NCBI GenBank assembly: GCA_015058015.1
Contig: SVDM01000008.1
Location: 1-64,000, forward strand
Direction of reading: 5' to 3'
Length of the DNA stretch: 64,000 bases
Source: Lachnospiraceae bacterium
GTDB taxonomy: Bacteria > Bacillota > Clostridia > Lachnospirales > Lachnospiraceae
The notes beneath the pieces were generated by a model. It had not been told where the DNA came from. It was given only the letters and a program-made list of their open reading frames with translations, and did not search any database. Positions 41,854 to 51,011 of the stretch are shown one piece after another; position 1 is the stretch's first letter, and every line of letters starts with the position of its first letter. Position numbers and translations under genes: made by a program.

Positions 41854-43434
41854 ATGCTAGCATTCAGATGCCCTCATTGTGGGGCGGACATAAGTTATGA
41901 ACCCGGCCAGGAGTCGGTGAAATGTCAATACTGTGAGAGTGTTATTAACATTGAAGAGTACGAGAACTCTCTCAGTAAAGAAGGGTACTACACTACCAAT
42001 GAGCTTAGTTGTACCCAGTGCGGAGCGGTTATATACAGTACGGATACCACAATGGCCACATTCTGCAGCTATTGTGGTTCTTCGGTTTTACTTAGAAACC
42101 GAATAGTAAAAGAAAAGAAGCCGGAATACATCATTCCTTTCTCGGTGAAGAAAGAGAAAGCGGCCGAGATCTACAAAGACAGAATTGATAGGATTCTTTT
42201 GGCACCAAAGTGGATGGATGAAGAGGGAAAGATTGAGAATTTCCGGGGTATCTACATGCCCTTCCACCTGTTAAAGTATTCGGCTCATGGAAACTACAGC
42301 GGAGAGGGAACCGAAAGCACCATTATTACAGAGAAAAAGAAAAAGTATGATGTAGTAAGAAAATACGCCATAACCAATGCGCCGGTGGACATCGATTATG
42401 ATTTTATACCGGTGGATGCTTCATCTTCATTTCCAGATAGCATAAGCAGGGCTATCTGCCCATATACAAAGTCTAAGCTTAAGGAGTTCAAAGAGTCTTA
42501 TCTTGCAGGATTCTATGCGGACTCCAGCGATGTTCCCCCGGAGCTTTATACCGAAAAGTATGAGGCTATGGTTAAAAGGGATATTGCCTCTAAGTCAGAT
42601 GTAATGGTTAAAAAGGCAGCCATCAGTACAGCGGATATAGCCAATCAGGTACAATTAACAGCAGAAAGCCACAGCTCACTTCTGCCGGTATGGTTTTTGT
42701 CTTACAGAAACAAGAAGAGAATTAACTATGCGGCGATAAACGGAGAGACCGGTGAGCTGGTTGCGGATGTGCCCATTGATTTCAAGAAATACCTGGCGGT
42801 AAGCCTTGTGATTGCGGCATTTTTCTCTATTATTTTGAATATATTTTTCACTATTAACCCACATAAGTTCCTTGTACTTGCTACCTTCGTGGCATTTGCA
42901 GCCTTCTGTGTGGCCAACAGTTTGCTAAATGACACATACAGAAGACTCATGCATTATGATGATGCAGGATACCTGGGTAGAAATGCGGATAAGGTTAAAG
43001 AGAAGCACTATCACAAGAAGAAGAGTCATCTTTTTCTATGGATATTTGTATTCTGCACCGGATTTGGAGTCCTTACGGTATTATCTGAGGAGTTCTTGTG
43101 GATGAGTTTTGCGGCAGTATTATATATTCCCGTAGGCGTAATTCTTCTGATTGTATCTGTTCTAAGGAATCAGGGTCGAACGGGTGGTGTGATTAGAGAA
43201 AAGAAGGCTCCTTTTGTAAGAAAACTTCTAACCCTAATTAAACCCATGCTGGCTATGATTCTTGCACTTTACGTGGGTTATACAGAAACCGTTAACGATA
43301 TGGTATATTACACAGCAGGGATATTCTCAATTATTATGATTATTCTGACAGCCTTTGACGTAGTAAGGATTCAGAACCGATTTACCATGAGAGATATTCC
43401 GCTGTTTACCGAGCGTCGTGGCGGCGATATGTAA
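41854..43434 (+). CDS. Double zinc-ribbon membrane protein
   Basis: A 526-residue protein with two TFIIB-like zinc ribbons at the N terminus (CPHC...CQYC, about residues 6-27; CTQC...CSYC, about 51-72), a soluble domain of about 250 residues, then several membrane segments in the last 200 residues. ATG 41854 follows CGGAGGAG; the longer frame does not. It ends 11 bases before the TPM-domain gene, so the two are an operon and probably work together. Function is unknown; ribbons suggest nucleic acid or protein binding at the membrane. Confidence 0.78.
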   Translation: MLAFRCPHCGADISYEPGQESVKCQYCESVINIEEYENSLSKEGYYTTNELSCTQCGAVIYSTDTTMATFCSYCGSSVLLRNRIVKEKKPEYIIPFSVKKEKAAEIYKDRIDRILLAPKWMDEEGKIENFRGIYMPFHLLKYSAHGNYSGEGTESTIITEKKKKYDVVRKYAITNAPVDIDYDFIPVDASSSFPDSISRAICPYTKSKLKEFKESYLAGFYADSSDVPPELYTEKYEAMVKRDIASKSDVMVKKAAISTADIANQVQLTAESHSSLLPVWFLSYRNKKRINYAAINGETGELVADVPIDFKKYLAVSLVIAAFFSIILNIFFTINPHKFLVLATFVAFAAFCVANSLLNDTYRRLMHYDDAGYLGRNADKVKEKHYHKKKSHLFLWIFVFCTGFGVLTVLSEEFLWMSFAAVLYIPVGVILLIVSVLRNQGRTGGVIREKKAPFVRKLLTLIKPMLAMILALYVGYTETVNDMVYYTAGIFSIIMIILTAFDVVRIQNRFTMRDIPLFTERRGGDM

Positions 43435-43445
43435 GGGGTGAGAAG

Positions 43446-44324
43446 ATGGCACAAAAAAAGAACACAAATAAGAATATAAAAACGAATAAAGACAGTATCT
43501 TAAAAAAGATTAAGAAAGCCCCTTCGGTTGCCTGGATTCTTGCTGTTGTGATATCAATAGTGATTATGGCAGGACCCATATTAGTTGATGTACTTAATGA
43601 AGTTGGCAACAAAAGCATGGATGAGAATACATCCATAGTGGCTGAGGAACGGATAATTGTAAGAGATGAGGCTGATTTATTGACTCCTGAAGGGGAGGCG
43701 GCTATTAAAGAGCACATGGTGCCCATAACGAAGTACGGCAGTGTGGCCCTTGTAACCACCAGACAGAGTAGCATGAGCAGCTCCGATTATGCGACGAAGA
43801 GGTATATGGAGTTAATCGGCAAGACATCAGGAACACTGTTTCTTATTGATATGGGCAAAAGACAGCTCTATATCTATTCCGGCGGAAGACTTTATGATAC
43901 GGTGTCTGCGAGCAAAGCCGAGACCATAACGGATAATGTATATACTTATGCCTCCAGGGGTTTGTACTATGAATGTGCAGCGTCTGTATTCGATCAGATA
44001 TCAACCATACTTGAAGGGGGAATTATTCCCCAACCCATGAAGCATATCAGCAATGCTCTTTTGGCACTTGCAATAGCTCTTATGGTGGTATTTGTTATTG
44101 CAAACTTCAGAACCAGAATCAGGAAGGCAGCGGAGAAAAATGTCTTCGACGAGACTGCAACAAAGTCTTTCGAAGTGGGTAACCCTGCATCCATGGTTAA
44201 GATTTATGAGAAAAAAACCAGACACACGGAATCCTCCGGCGGTGGCGGAGGAGGATACTCCGGCGGTGGCGGTGGCGGAGGAGGCGGCGGCTTCTCCGGT
44301 GGTGGCGGAGGCCATGGCTTCTAG
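43446..44324 (+). CDS. TPM-domain membrane protein
   Basis: A 292-residue protein with a Lys-rich start, a membrane segment (about residues 29-50), a TPM domain (about 70-185, with VRDEADLLTPEGEAAIKEHM and the FLIDMGKRQLYIYSGGRLYD core in parts), a second membrane segment (about 200-220) and a Gly/Ser-rich tail ending GGGHGF. This is the YgcG/TPM layout found with zinc-ribbon partners. TPM proteins have been linked to photosystem repair in plants and to membrane protein quality control in bacteria; the role here is unknown. It is coupled to 41854. Confidence 0.85.
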   Translation: MAQKKNTNKNIKTNKDSILKKIKKAPSVAWILAVVISIVIMAGPILVDVLNEVGNKSMDENTSIVAEERIIVRDEADLLTPEGEAAIKEHMVPITKYGSVALVTTRQSSMSSSDYATKRYMELIGKTSGTLFLIDMGKRQLYIYSGGRLYDTVSASKAETITDNVYTYASRGLYYECAASVFDQISTILEGGIIPQPMKHISNALLALAIALMVVFVIANFRTRIRKAAEKNVFDETATKSFEVGNPASMVKIYEKKTRHTESSGGGGGGYSGGGGGGGGGGFSGGGGGHGF

Positions 44325-44342
44325 TTTCATATGATTTGTATC

Positions 44343-44367
44343 GGGCGTCGATATTTCGGCGCCCTTT
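44343..44367 (+). terminator. Terminator after the TPM gene
   Basis: GGGCGTCG (44343-44350) pairs with CGGCGCCC (44357-44364) with one G-U pair, loop ATATTT, then TTT. Confidence 0.75.
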
Positions 44368-44458
44368 ATGTTTCTTAAGGAGTTCTTGCCTAAAAGACCA
44401 GGTATGTTATAATTTTTAAAGTAAAAAAGCAAACCGCGTAAAGCGAAAGGAGAAAGAA

Positions 44459-45160
44459 ATGCTAAGGATTGAACATTTAACCAAAGTTTATGGAGATAAA
44501 AGGGCGGTAGACGACCTTACCCTTCATATTCAACCCGGTGAAATATACGGTTTTATCGGACATAACGGTGCAGGTAAAACCACTACACTTAAGTGTTGTG
44601 TAGGAATCTTAAAATCAGATGGGGGAGAGGTATATATTGACGGCAAGTCAATTAAGACAGACCCCATAGGATGCAAGAAAGAGATTGCATATATTCCGGA
44701 TAACCCGGATATTTATGATTATATGACAGGTATTCAGTATTTAAACTTTATAGCTGATATGTTTCAGGTTCCGGCGGCAGAGCGTGATGCGAAGATTCAT
44801 AGCTTTGCTGACAAATTCGGCCTTACAGGAAACCTGGCACAGAGAGTATCCGACTATTCACACGGTATGAAGCAGAAGCTGGTGCTTATATCGGCTTTCA
44901 TGCATTCACCAAGACTTATTATTATGGATGAGCCCTTCGTAGGACTTGACCCGGCGGCTGCATTTGAAGTAAAGGAAATGATGAAAGAATTCTGCGCACA
45001 GGGTGGTGCGGTATTCTTCTCAACTCATGTCCTGGAAGTGGCGGAGAAGCTTTGCCACAAGGTGGCCATTATAAAAGACGGCAAGCTTATAAAAGCCGGT
45101 ACCATGGAAGAAGTTAAGGGAGACGAAACCCTTGAAGATGTATTCATGGAGAATGTCTAA
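44459..45160 (+). CDS. ABC-2 exporter ATP-binding protein
   Basis: A 233-residue nucleotide-binding domain of the CcmA/BcrA class. Walker A is GHNGAGKTTT (about 34-43), the signature is YSHGMKQK (about 133-140), Walker B is LIIMDEPFVGLDP (about 153-165) and the switch is STHVLE. A good ribosome site GAAAGGAG precedes the ATG. It is 19 bases from the permease gene, the obvious partner. It is a core-type gene in base use, unlike the AT-rich ABC genes at 3126 and 7268. Substrate unknown. Confidence 0.92.
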   Translation: MLRIEHLTKVYGDKRAVDDLTLHIQPGEIYGFIGHNGAGKTTTLKCCVGILKSDGGEVYIDGKSIKTDPIGCKKEIAYIPDNPDIYDYMTGIQYLNFIADMFQVPAAERDAKIHSFADKFGLTGNLAQRVSDYSHGMKQKLVLISAFMHSPRLIIMDEPFVGLDPAAAFEVKEMMKEFCAQGGAVFFSTHVLEVAEKLCHKVAIIKDGKLIKAGTMEEVKGDETLEDVFMENV

Positions 45161-45179
45161 ATAACGAGGAGACGTGTTT

Positions 45180-46793
45180 ATGTTTAAAGCATTATTAAAA
45201 AAGCAATTAAGAGAAATCGGCATAACCTTTTTAGGCGGCTCTAAAAGGTCTAAGAGAAAGATGAGCCTTACGGGAGCGGGACTTATAATATTTGCCATAT
45301 TTATGGCTCTTTGTTTTGCGGGCTTGTTCTTCATGTTGGCAACTCAGATGGAAGCCTTTATAGATATGGGATTTACATGGATGTATTTCGTTATGATGGG
45401 TGGCATCGCCTTATTTCTGGCGGTTATCGGCAGTGCCTTTACCACATTTAATTCCATGTTCTTAGCTAAGGATAACGACTTGCTTCTATCAATGCCTATT
45501 CCTACAGGAACCATTGTCAGTGTAAGGGTTATTGCCGTATGGATATCAACACTTATCTATCTTGCCCTTGTAATGGTACCTACGGTTATAGTGTATATAG
45601 GACATGGACCCGGGGCTTTAGAGGCTGTGTTATCAGTTTTGATGATTATCTTTTTGAATTGCCTGGCAACAGCGATTTCACTCCTGCTTGGATGGCTGAT
45701 ATCATTGATATACTCAAGGATAAAGAATAAGAGTTACATAATGGTATTGGTGGCAATAGCATTTATCGGAGCATATTATTACTTCTATTTCAAGATAATG
45801 AACAATATCTCGGAGCTTGCAGCAGTTGCTGTGGGATTTGCGGAGAATACTGCCAAGGAAGGCGGCATCGCAGCCCTTGTAATCGGCTTTGGTAACGGTC
45901 TTGCAGGAAACGGGCTGCCCACATTAATCCTTATGGTTATATGCGCCGGCCTTCTTGCCCTTATTCTTGCCCTTATGGCCAGGACATTTATAGGCTCCAT
46001 GACCAAGGTCAGGGGAGAGAAGAAGAAGGAGTATGTAAGAAGCACTAAGGTGAAGACATCAGGTGTGGCCATGGCTATCCTTAAAAAAGAGACCAAGGCT
46101 TTTACATCCAATGCAGGTTACATGCTTAACTCCGGAATGGGATGTATACTTACTGTTCTTTTTGCCGTCTTCCTTGTAATAAAGGGTAAGGAGATAACGG
46201 TAATTATGAACTTCTTATCCACAGAGAATCTGGAGCTTTTGGGACTTGTAAAGGTGGGAATAGTTACGGCAGCATCCATAATATCGGGTATGACTATAGT
46301 TGCAGCACCGGCAATTTCTCTTGAGGCTAAGACAAAGTGGCTCTATCAGTCACTTCCCATAGATACAGTGACAGTGGTAAGACAAAAGAGAAACCTGCAG
46401 TTAATTCTTTCAGGAGTTTCTGTTCTTGTAATGACAGGAGCTATATGCTTTTTAGGAGGCTTTCCTATTATAGATTCGCTGCTTATTATAGTGGCAGGGC
46501 TTTTGGGAGCTTATCTCCAGGCTAATATGCACCTCTTTATAGGAATGGTTAAGCCTAACTTTTCCTGGACTAACGAGATGCAGGTTGTAAAGCAAAGCCT
46601 GGCTGTGCTGCTGTCAATGGGATTTTCTTTCATTTATCCCATAGCTTGCATCGGAATATATTATTTCTTTGCCCATGAAGTGATGTCAGCACTTGTTTAT
46701 ATCGTAGTATTAAGTGTTATAACTCTTATCTTTGCCCTTCTCCTTGAGATGGCTAATACAAAGAAGGGACGCACCATCTATCAGGAACAGTAG
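45180..46793 (+). CDS. ABC-2-type permease
   Basis: A 537-residue membrane protein with about twelve predicted spanning segments, partner of the ATPase at 44459. ATG 45180 is chosen because GAGGAG lies eight bases before it; a GTG at 45174 would be too close. The first 30 residues are basic and cytosolic (LLKKQLREIG, KRSKRK). Two conserved-looking halves suggest internal duplication of a six-helix unit. Large permeases of this form often occur as stand-alone exporters in Clostridia. The substrate cannot be read. Confidence 0.85.
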   Translation: MFKALLKKQLREIGITFLGGSKRSKRKMSLTGAGLIIFAIFMALCFAGLFFMLATQMEAFIDMGFTWMYFVMMGGIALFLAVIGSAFTTFNSMFLAKDNDLLLSMPIPTGTIVSVRVIAVWISTLIYLALVMVPTVIVYIGHGPGALEAVLSVLMIIFLNCLATAISLLLGWLISLIYSRIKNKSYIMVLVAIAFIGAYYYFYFKIMNNISELAAVAVGFAENTAKEGGIAALVIGFGNGLAGNGLPTLILMVICAGLLALILALMARTFIGSMTKVRGEKKKEYVRSTKVKTSGVAMAILKKETKAFTSNAGYMLNSGMGCILTVLFAVFLVIKGKEITVIMNFLSTENLELLGLVKVGIVTAASIISGMTIVAAPAISLEAKTKWLYQSLPIDTVTVVRQKRNLQLILSGVSVLVMTGAICFLGGFPIIDSLLIIVAGLLGAYLQANMHLFIGMVKPNFSWTNEMQVVKQSLAVLLSMGFSFIYPIACIGIYYFFAHEVMSALVYIVVLSVITLIFALLLEMANTKKGRTIYQEQ

Positions 46794-46895
46794 CCATCTT
46801 CGAGGCTCCTATGTTTTGATTGAAATAAGGGTGTCAATTATTATATAATTTAGGGGTAGAGTTAATCTAAATTTATAATAAAAAGGAGAGGTATT

Positions 46896-47357
46896 ATGGC
46901 AGAAACTTACATGAACAATGAGGGTGGAGAATACAGCAAGTATATAGTACAAGACCTTCAGGCACCCCAGACCGGAACCCCTGAATTCCAGGAGATGTAC
47001 AAGAAATTCTCCCACAGAATTCTCTGGATTGATAAGAACGTATGCCCCGGTGCATTCCAGATGAACACAGCTTGGTACTATGCAGTTCCGGAAAAAGACC
47101 CGGTATTTGAGGAGCATGAACATGAGAGTGATGAGATCATCGGATTCTTCGGATGTGACCCGGATGATCCATACAATCTTCACGCTGAGCTTGATATTAC
47201 CATCAACGGAGAGCACCACATACTTACAAAGAGCAGTCTTATCTTCTGCCCGGCAGGTTTGCCCCATATGCGCATAAGCATTAAGAGAGTGGATAAACCC
47301 ATATTCCATTTCTCTGTAGTAACAGGCGGAACATATAACGGCGGAGCATACAAATAA
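46896..47357 (+). CDS. Cupin-fold protein
   Basis: A 153-residue protein. A cupin-like metal site is suggested by EEHEHESDEIIGFFG (about residues 69-83; His-x-His with a following Glu) and by PAGLPHMRI (about 126-134) for the final His. The remainder forms beta strands. Such single-domain cupins may be sugar or aromatic-acid binding proteins or isomerases; no specific family can be named. It stands alone with AAGGAGAGG before the ATG and its own terminator. Confidence 0.75.
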   Translation: MAETYMNNEGGEYSKYIVQDLQAPQTGTPEFQEMYKKFSHRILWIDKNVCPGAFQMNTAWYYAVPEKDPVFEEHEHESDEIIGFFGCDPDDPYNLHAELDITINGEHHILTKSSLIFCPAGLPHMRISIKRVDKPIFHFSVVTGGTYNGGAYK

Positions 47358-47376
47358 AATCAAATGGTAAAATATT

Positions 47377-47403
47377 AAGCGTAGCAGGTCAACTGCTACG
47401 CTT
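47377..47403. terminator. Bidirectional terminator
   Basis: An 11-bp perfect stem (47377-47387 with 47393-47403), loop GTCAA, between the convergent cupin and acyltransferase genes; TTGTTTTATTT follows. Confidence 0.9.
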
Positions 47404-47406
47404 GTT

Positions 47407-48687
47407 TTATTTCCCGCCGCGTTTTGCGGCCTTCTTAATCTTGTATAATTCCTCCGTGGCAAGTCTGGCTTTAGCAACGATATCCCCAGTGTCTTCCGGG
47501 AAGCAGTAGTAAAGGGTCTTGGTATCGCCTATACAGATCATATCACCAATCTCATACCAGTAATAATCCGAATAGAGACTGTAGGTACTTAAGGGGCCCA
47601 CACTAAAATCAAGTCGACCGTTGGCGCCTCGCAGGTGCCAGCCCTTGGTGGAATGCTCAAGTACACCCTTTCCTATATCGTAGACACAGTCCATGTTAAC
47701 TAACATCTTGATATCCACCAGTTTCTTGAACTCATAAGTTCCATCAAGAAGTTCTTGTCTTACGCACTCCCTTTCCCACCTGTACCAGTCGGGTATGTGG
47801 GAGAACTCCGTATTACCGTCCAATGCCAACATCTGTCCGTTTTCCGTAAGTTCATATCTTTTGCCACAGGCAGAGCAGGTAAGATATATTCCTCTTCCCT
47901 CCATATGGCCTTCCTCGCCGCAAGCCGGGCATTTGTACAATACACGGTTTAGGCAGTCGGCCCTGAAGGGCTCGCTTACTAGGATATTGTTTTCCTTCTG
48001 CCATTTGAAATTGTCGAAGGAGAATTCTCCTGCAAGGATCTCGTTAATCTCCTCCACCGTACGGGATGCAATATCCTTAGGGGATAAGAGATACTTCATG
48101 GTGGCATGAACCGGAACCTTACGGAGCTGTAGGTTATTGTACAAGGGATCATGGTGAAATGCCCCCGTTGTCTTAATCATAACCACCGGAACCTTAAAGA
48201 GCTTAATCAGTTTACCAAGACTCTCCGGCAGAGGAGTGGCTGTTCCGTCAAAGGAATAGCTGGCCTCGGGATACATAAGAACAGAACTCTTTAAGGTGTT
48301 AAATATATAAGACATATCCCGGATAAGGGTAATATCCTGTACGAACTTCTGGGTTGGAATACAGCCGATACGTCTCATAAGACCTTCTTTACCCACAAAA
48401 CCGTCTGAGGTACATACGATATTGTAGGGTCTGCCCTTTAACATAACGGCACTGGCTTTAATGTCAAGGAAGCAGGAGTGGTTCATAAGGAACAGAGCCG
48501 GCTCCTTCTTACCCAGCCTTTCCATGCCTATGGTATCGTACTTGAAGTTTACGGAGCGAAGTTCGCTCTTTGACAACATACGAAGTAACTTGGCTAAAAC
48601 GGCAGATTGCTTAACAGGCTTGCGGTGAGGCTTAGCCGCCAAAGCAACTACCCGGTCGTAATCCATCTCTTTGGTTTTAATCTTCAT
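47407..48687 (-). CDS. Lysophospholipid acyltransferase-like protein with zinc ribbon
   Basis: A 426-residue protein. The N-terminal half carries the acyltransferase HX4D motif in NHSCFLDIKA (about residues 68-77) and a YPEASYSFDG segment (about 141-150) corresponding to the usual FPEG motif. A zinc ribbon (CPACGEEGH, CSACGKRYE, about 253-279) follows, and the last 140 residues have no recognised fold. Fusion of an acyltransferase to a zinc ribbon is unusual. It is probably a membrane-associated lipid or glycerol acyltransferase; substrate inferred only. It lies 20 bases downstream of brnQ and may share its transcript. Confidence 0.82.
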   Translation of the reverse strand: MKIKTKEMDYDRVVALAAKPHRKPVKQSAVLAKLLRMLSKSELRSVNFKYDTIGMERLGKKEPALFLMNHSCFLDIKASAVMLKGRPYNIVCTSDGFVGKEGLMRRIGCIPTQKFVQDITLIRDMSYIFNTLKSSVLMYPEASYSFDGTATPLPESLGKLIKLFKVPVVMIKTTGAFHHDPLYNNLQLRKVPVHATMKYLLSPKDIASRTVEEINEILAGEFSFDNFKWQKENNILVSEPFRADCLNRVLYKCPACGEEGHMEGRGIYLTCSACGKRYELTENGQMLALDGNTEFSHIPDWYRWERECVRQELLDGTYEFKKLVDIKMLVNMDCVYDIGKGVLEHSTKGWHLRGANGRLDFSVGPLSTYSLYSDYYWYEIGDMICIGDTKTLYYCFPEDTGDIVAKARLATEELYKIKKAAKRGGK

Positions 48688-48706
48688 AAGCTTATTCTCC
48701 CATTGA

Positions 48707-50050
48707 TTAGTGTTTCCTTATCTTATAGATGATAAGTCCCACTACAAAACCTACTATACTTGGAACAATCCATCCCATTCCAACGGAATAAAGGGGAAGG
48801 TACTTGGCTGCCACTTCAGTTATGGCACTTACGTTAAGAGGCACTGCAACCTCGGCGGGAAGTGCATTAATAAGGTCAAGAAGGGCAGTTGCAAAAGCGC
48901 ATGCTGTGGTGCATACATATACAATCTTGCTATAGTTAAAGGCCTTACCGAATACGGAAAGCAGGATAAGTGTAATAGCAAGGGGGTATAAGAACATAAG
49001 AACCGGAACGGACCATTTAATAATAGTATTCAGTCCGAAGTTGGCGATTACAAATGACCATGCTGTAAAGCCTATAGCCCATGCCTTGTATGAGGGTCCC
49101 TTGGGGAACATATTCACAAAGGCCTGTGCACAGCTGATGATAAGTCCCGTTGCTGTCTTAAAACAGGCAAGGGTAACAATAATCACAAGAATCAGGGTTC
49201 CGAAATTACCGAAGTAATGGGCGGATATTGCGCCTAATGCTTCACTTCCGTTAGTTGCCATGGGAATAGCTCCCATGCTTCTTGCCCCCATAAGGGTAAC
49301 AAGGGCATATATTACGGCCATAATAAGGCAGGAAAATACACCGGCCTTCATGGTATTAACAGCGATAGATTCGGAATCTTTTATTCCAAGACCTCTTATA
49401 ACATTAACAACAACGATACCGAAGGCAAGGCTTGCTAAGGCATCCATGGTGTTATAGCCTTCAAGAACACCGGTAACAAAGGCATTGTCTACATAGTTGC
49501 CGGTTGCGGGAACATCCATTGCGCTACCCATGGGAATAATGATTGATACCACAAGGATAACACCCAGGCTTACAAGGAAGGCAGGGGTTAAAACCTTACC
49601 GATGTATGTAAGAATATTACGGGGTCTTAAGGCAATTGACAGCGCCGCTCCGAAGAAGATTAAAGTAAATACCAGTGTCAGTAAAGATACATTTACACCG
49701 GGGAATAGGAGCGGTACTCCTGCGGAAAAAGATGTGGAAGCACATCTTGGTATTGAAAAGAAGGGCCCTATTGTAAGATACAAAAGGCAGGTAAAGAAGA
49801 AGGCGTAAGGTTTACCTACACGACAGCTAAGCTCGTGAAGACCTTCACATCTGCTTCGACCGAGGGCTACAACTCCCAACATGGGAAGAGCCACTCCCGA
49901 TAATATAAATCCCACAATAGCAGGTAAAATGTTTTGCCCTGCCATCTGTCCCATAAAGACAGGGAAGATAAGATTGCCCGCTCCGAAGAACATTCCGAAT
50001 AGCATAACGGACAAGGATGCTAACTGCATAACAGATAATTTCTTTTTCAT
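48707..50050 (-). CDS. brnQ: Branched-chain amino acid transport carrier BrnQ
   Basis: A 447-residue sodium-coupled importer of Leu, Ile and Val in the cytoplasmic membrane. The N-terminal MLFGMFFGAGNLIFPVFMGQ stretch (about residues 15-34) is diagnostic of the family, and twelve spanning segments follow. GLGIKDSESIAVNTMKAG and other family-typical segments are present. ATG 50050 lies eight bases after GGAGG; the longer frame lacks a site. It is divergent from the manganese riboswitch region. Confidence 0.94.
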   Translation of the reverse strand: MKKKLSVMQLASLSVMLFGMFFGAGNLIFPVFMGQMAGQNILPAIVGFILSGVALPMLGVVALGRSRCEGLHELSCRVGKPYAFFFTCLLYLTIGPFFSIPRCASTSFSAGVPLLFPGVNVSLLTLVFTLIFFGAALSIALRPRNILTYIGKVLTPAFLVSLGVILVVSIIIPMGSAMDVPATGNYVDNAFVTGVLEGYNTMDALASLAFGIVVVNVIRGLGIKDSESIAVNTMKAGVFSCLIMAVIYALVTLMGARSMGAIPMATNGSEALGAISAHYFGNFGTLILVIIVTLACFKTATGLIISCAQAFVNMFPKGPSYKAWAIGFTAWSFVIANFGLNTIIKWSVPVLMFLYPLAITLILLSVFGKAFNYSKIVYVCTTACAFATALLDLINALPAEVAVPLNVSAITEVAAKYLPLYSVGMGWIVPSIVGFVVGLIIYKIRKH

Positions 50051-50180
50051 GGTTTCCTCCAAAGTAACTAATAAAATTAACCGCAAAACATAATAATACT
50101 ATTTTAACACTTTTTCAAGTGTGGCAAGGCTTTGCACAGGTTGTCTCTTACAGACTATTATATAATAAATCTTTTAATTG

Positions 50181-50209
50181 TTGACATTATTTCGTTTATA
50201 AAGTAAGAT
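50181..50209 (+). promoter_or_regulatory. Promoter of the mntP riboswitch transcript
   Basis: TTGACA (50181-50186) and TAAGAT (50204-50209) are 17 bases apart, placing the start near 50216, just before the riboswitch. Confidence 0.75.
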
Positions 50210-50218
50210 TGAGAAAAT

Positions 50219-50363
50219 GTACTTCGTGAGGGAGTAGTTCGCGTTAAATGAAGATTTGCGTGGTTTGTCAACAATCTCGGTGATATGCACCTGGCAAACC
50301 TTAATGAATGAGACTCATGTATATGCAGCAGATGTAGTTTGCATATACCGGGTCTATTTTTTT
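50219..50363 (+). ncRNA. yybP-ykoY manganese riboswitch
   Basis: The leader has the family's conserved pieces in order: AGGGAGTAG (50229-50237), GTCAACAATCTCGG (50267-50280), ACCTGGC, and AATGAATGAGACT (50303-50315). An 8-bp stem GTATATGC/GCATATAC (50319-50326, 50341-50348) plus AGAC/GTCT and a run of Ts (50357-50362) form the expression-platform terminator. The next gene is mntP, the classic target, where manganese binding switches on efflux. Boundaries are approximate. Confidence 0.8.
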
Positions 50364-50407
50364 CCTCAAAAAGTACATTCAAGGAATTATATGTATAGGT
50401 GATTAAT

Positions 50408-50989
50408 ATGGGACAGATAGCATTCTTCTTTCTGACGGGTATCGGGCTGTCCATGGACGCTTTCGCCGTATCCGTGTCTAAGGGGCTGGGAATGACTAAA
50501 GTCAACAAGAAGCAGACCTTACTTATAGGCCTGTTCTTTGGCGGCTTTCAGGCACTGATGCCGGCCATCGGCTGGTTCTTGGGAATTGGTTTTGAAAAGT
50601 ATATAACAAGTATCGATCATTGGATTGCCTTTATCCTGCTGGGATTTATAGGAGCAAAGATGATATGGGAGTCCGTAAGGGATGAAGATGATGAAGGGGA
50701 GACGCCTAAGGATAAGGGCATTAGTATTAAGGAGCTTTTCCTTCTTGCCATTGCTACCAGTATCGATGCCTTGGCAGTTGGAATATCATTTGCCTTCCTA
50801 AACTACCCCATTGCCTGGGTAACTGCTATAATAGGTATAACAACCTTTGTTATATCCGTGGCTGGAGTCTATATTGGAAACTTCTTTGGGAACAGGTTTA
50901 AAAAAGGAGCAGAGATTGCCGGGGGAATAATCCTTATTCTCCTTGGTGTAAAGATCTTGCTGGAGCATTTGGGATACCTGTCCTTCTAG
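50408..50989 (+). CDS. mntP: Manganese exporter MntP
   Basis: A 193-residue efflux pump for Mn(II) in the cytoplasmic membrane. Two inverted-repeat halves are visible: TGIGLSMDAFAVSVSKGL (about residues 10-27) and AIATSIDALAVGISFAF (about 116-132), each with the metal-binding Asp. Six spanning segments are predicted and a charged Asp/Glu loop (about 90-105) splits the halves. ATG 50408 follows AGGTGAT. The manganese riboswitch upstream supports the assignment and means the gene is switched on by manganese excess. Confidence 0.95.
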   Translation: MGQIAFFFLTGIGLSMDAFAVSVSKGLGMTKVNKKQTLLIGLFFGGFQALMPAIGWFLGIGFEKYITSIDHWIAFILLGFIGAKMIWESVRDEDDEGETPKDKGISIKELFLLAIATSIDALAVGISFAFLNYPIAWVTAIIGITTFVISVAGVYIGNFFGNRFKKGAEIAGGIILILLGVKILLEHLGYLSF

Positions 50990-51011
50990 GGACAAGAGAA
51001 AGGATAATCAG

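Noticed and set aside
44092-44334. Pro/Ala-rich frame antiparallel or shifted to the Gly-rich tail of the TPM gene
   Set aside because: A frame shadow of a Gly-coding low-complexity run; no ribosome site.
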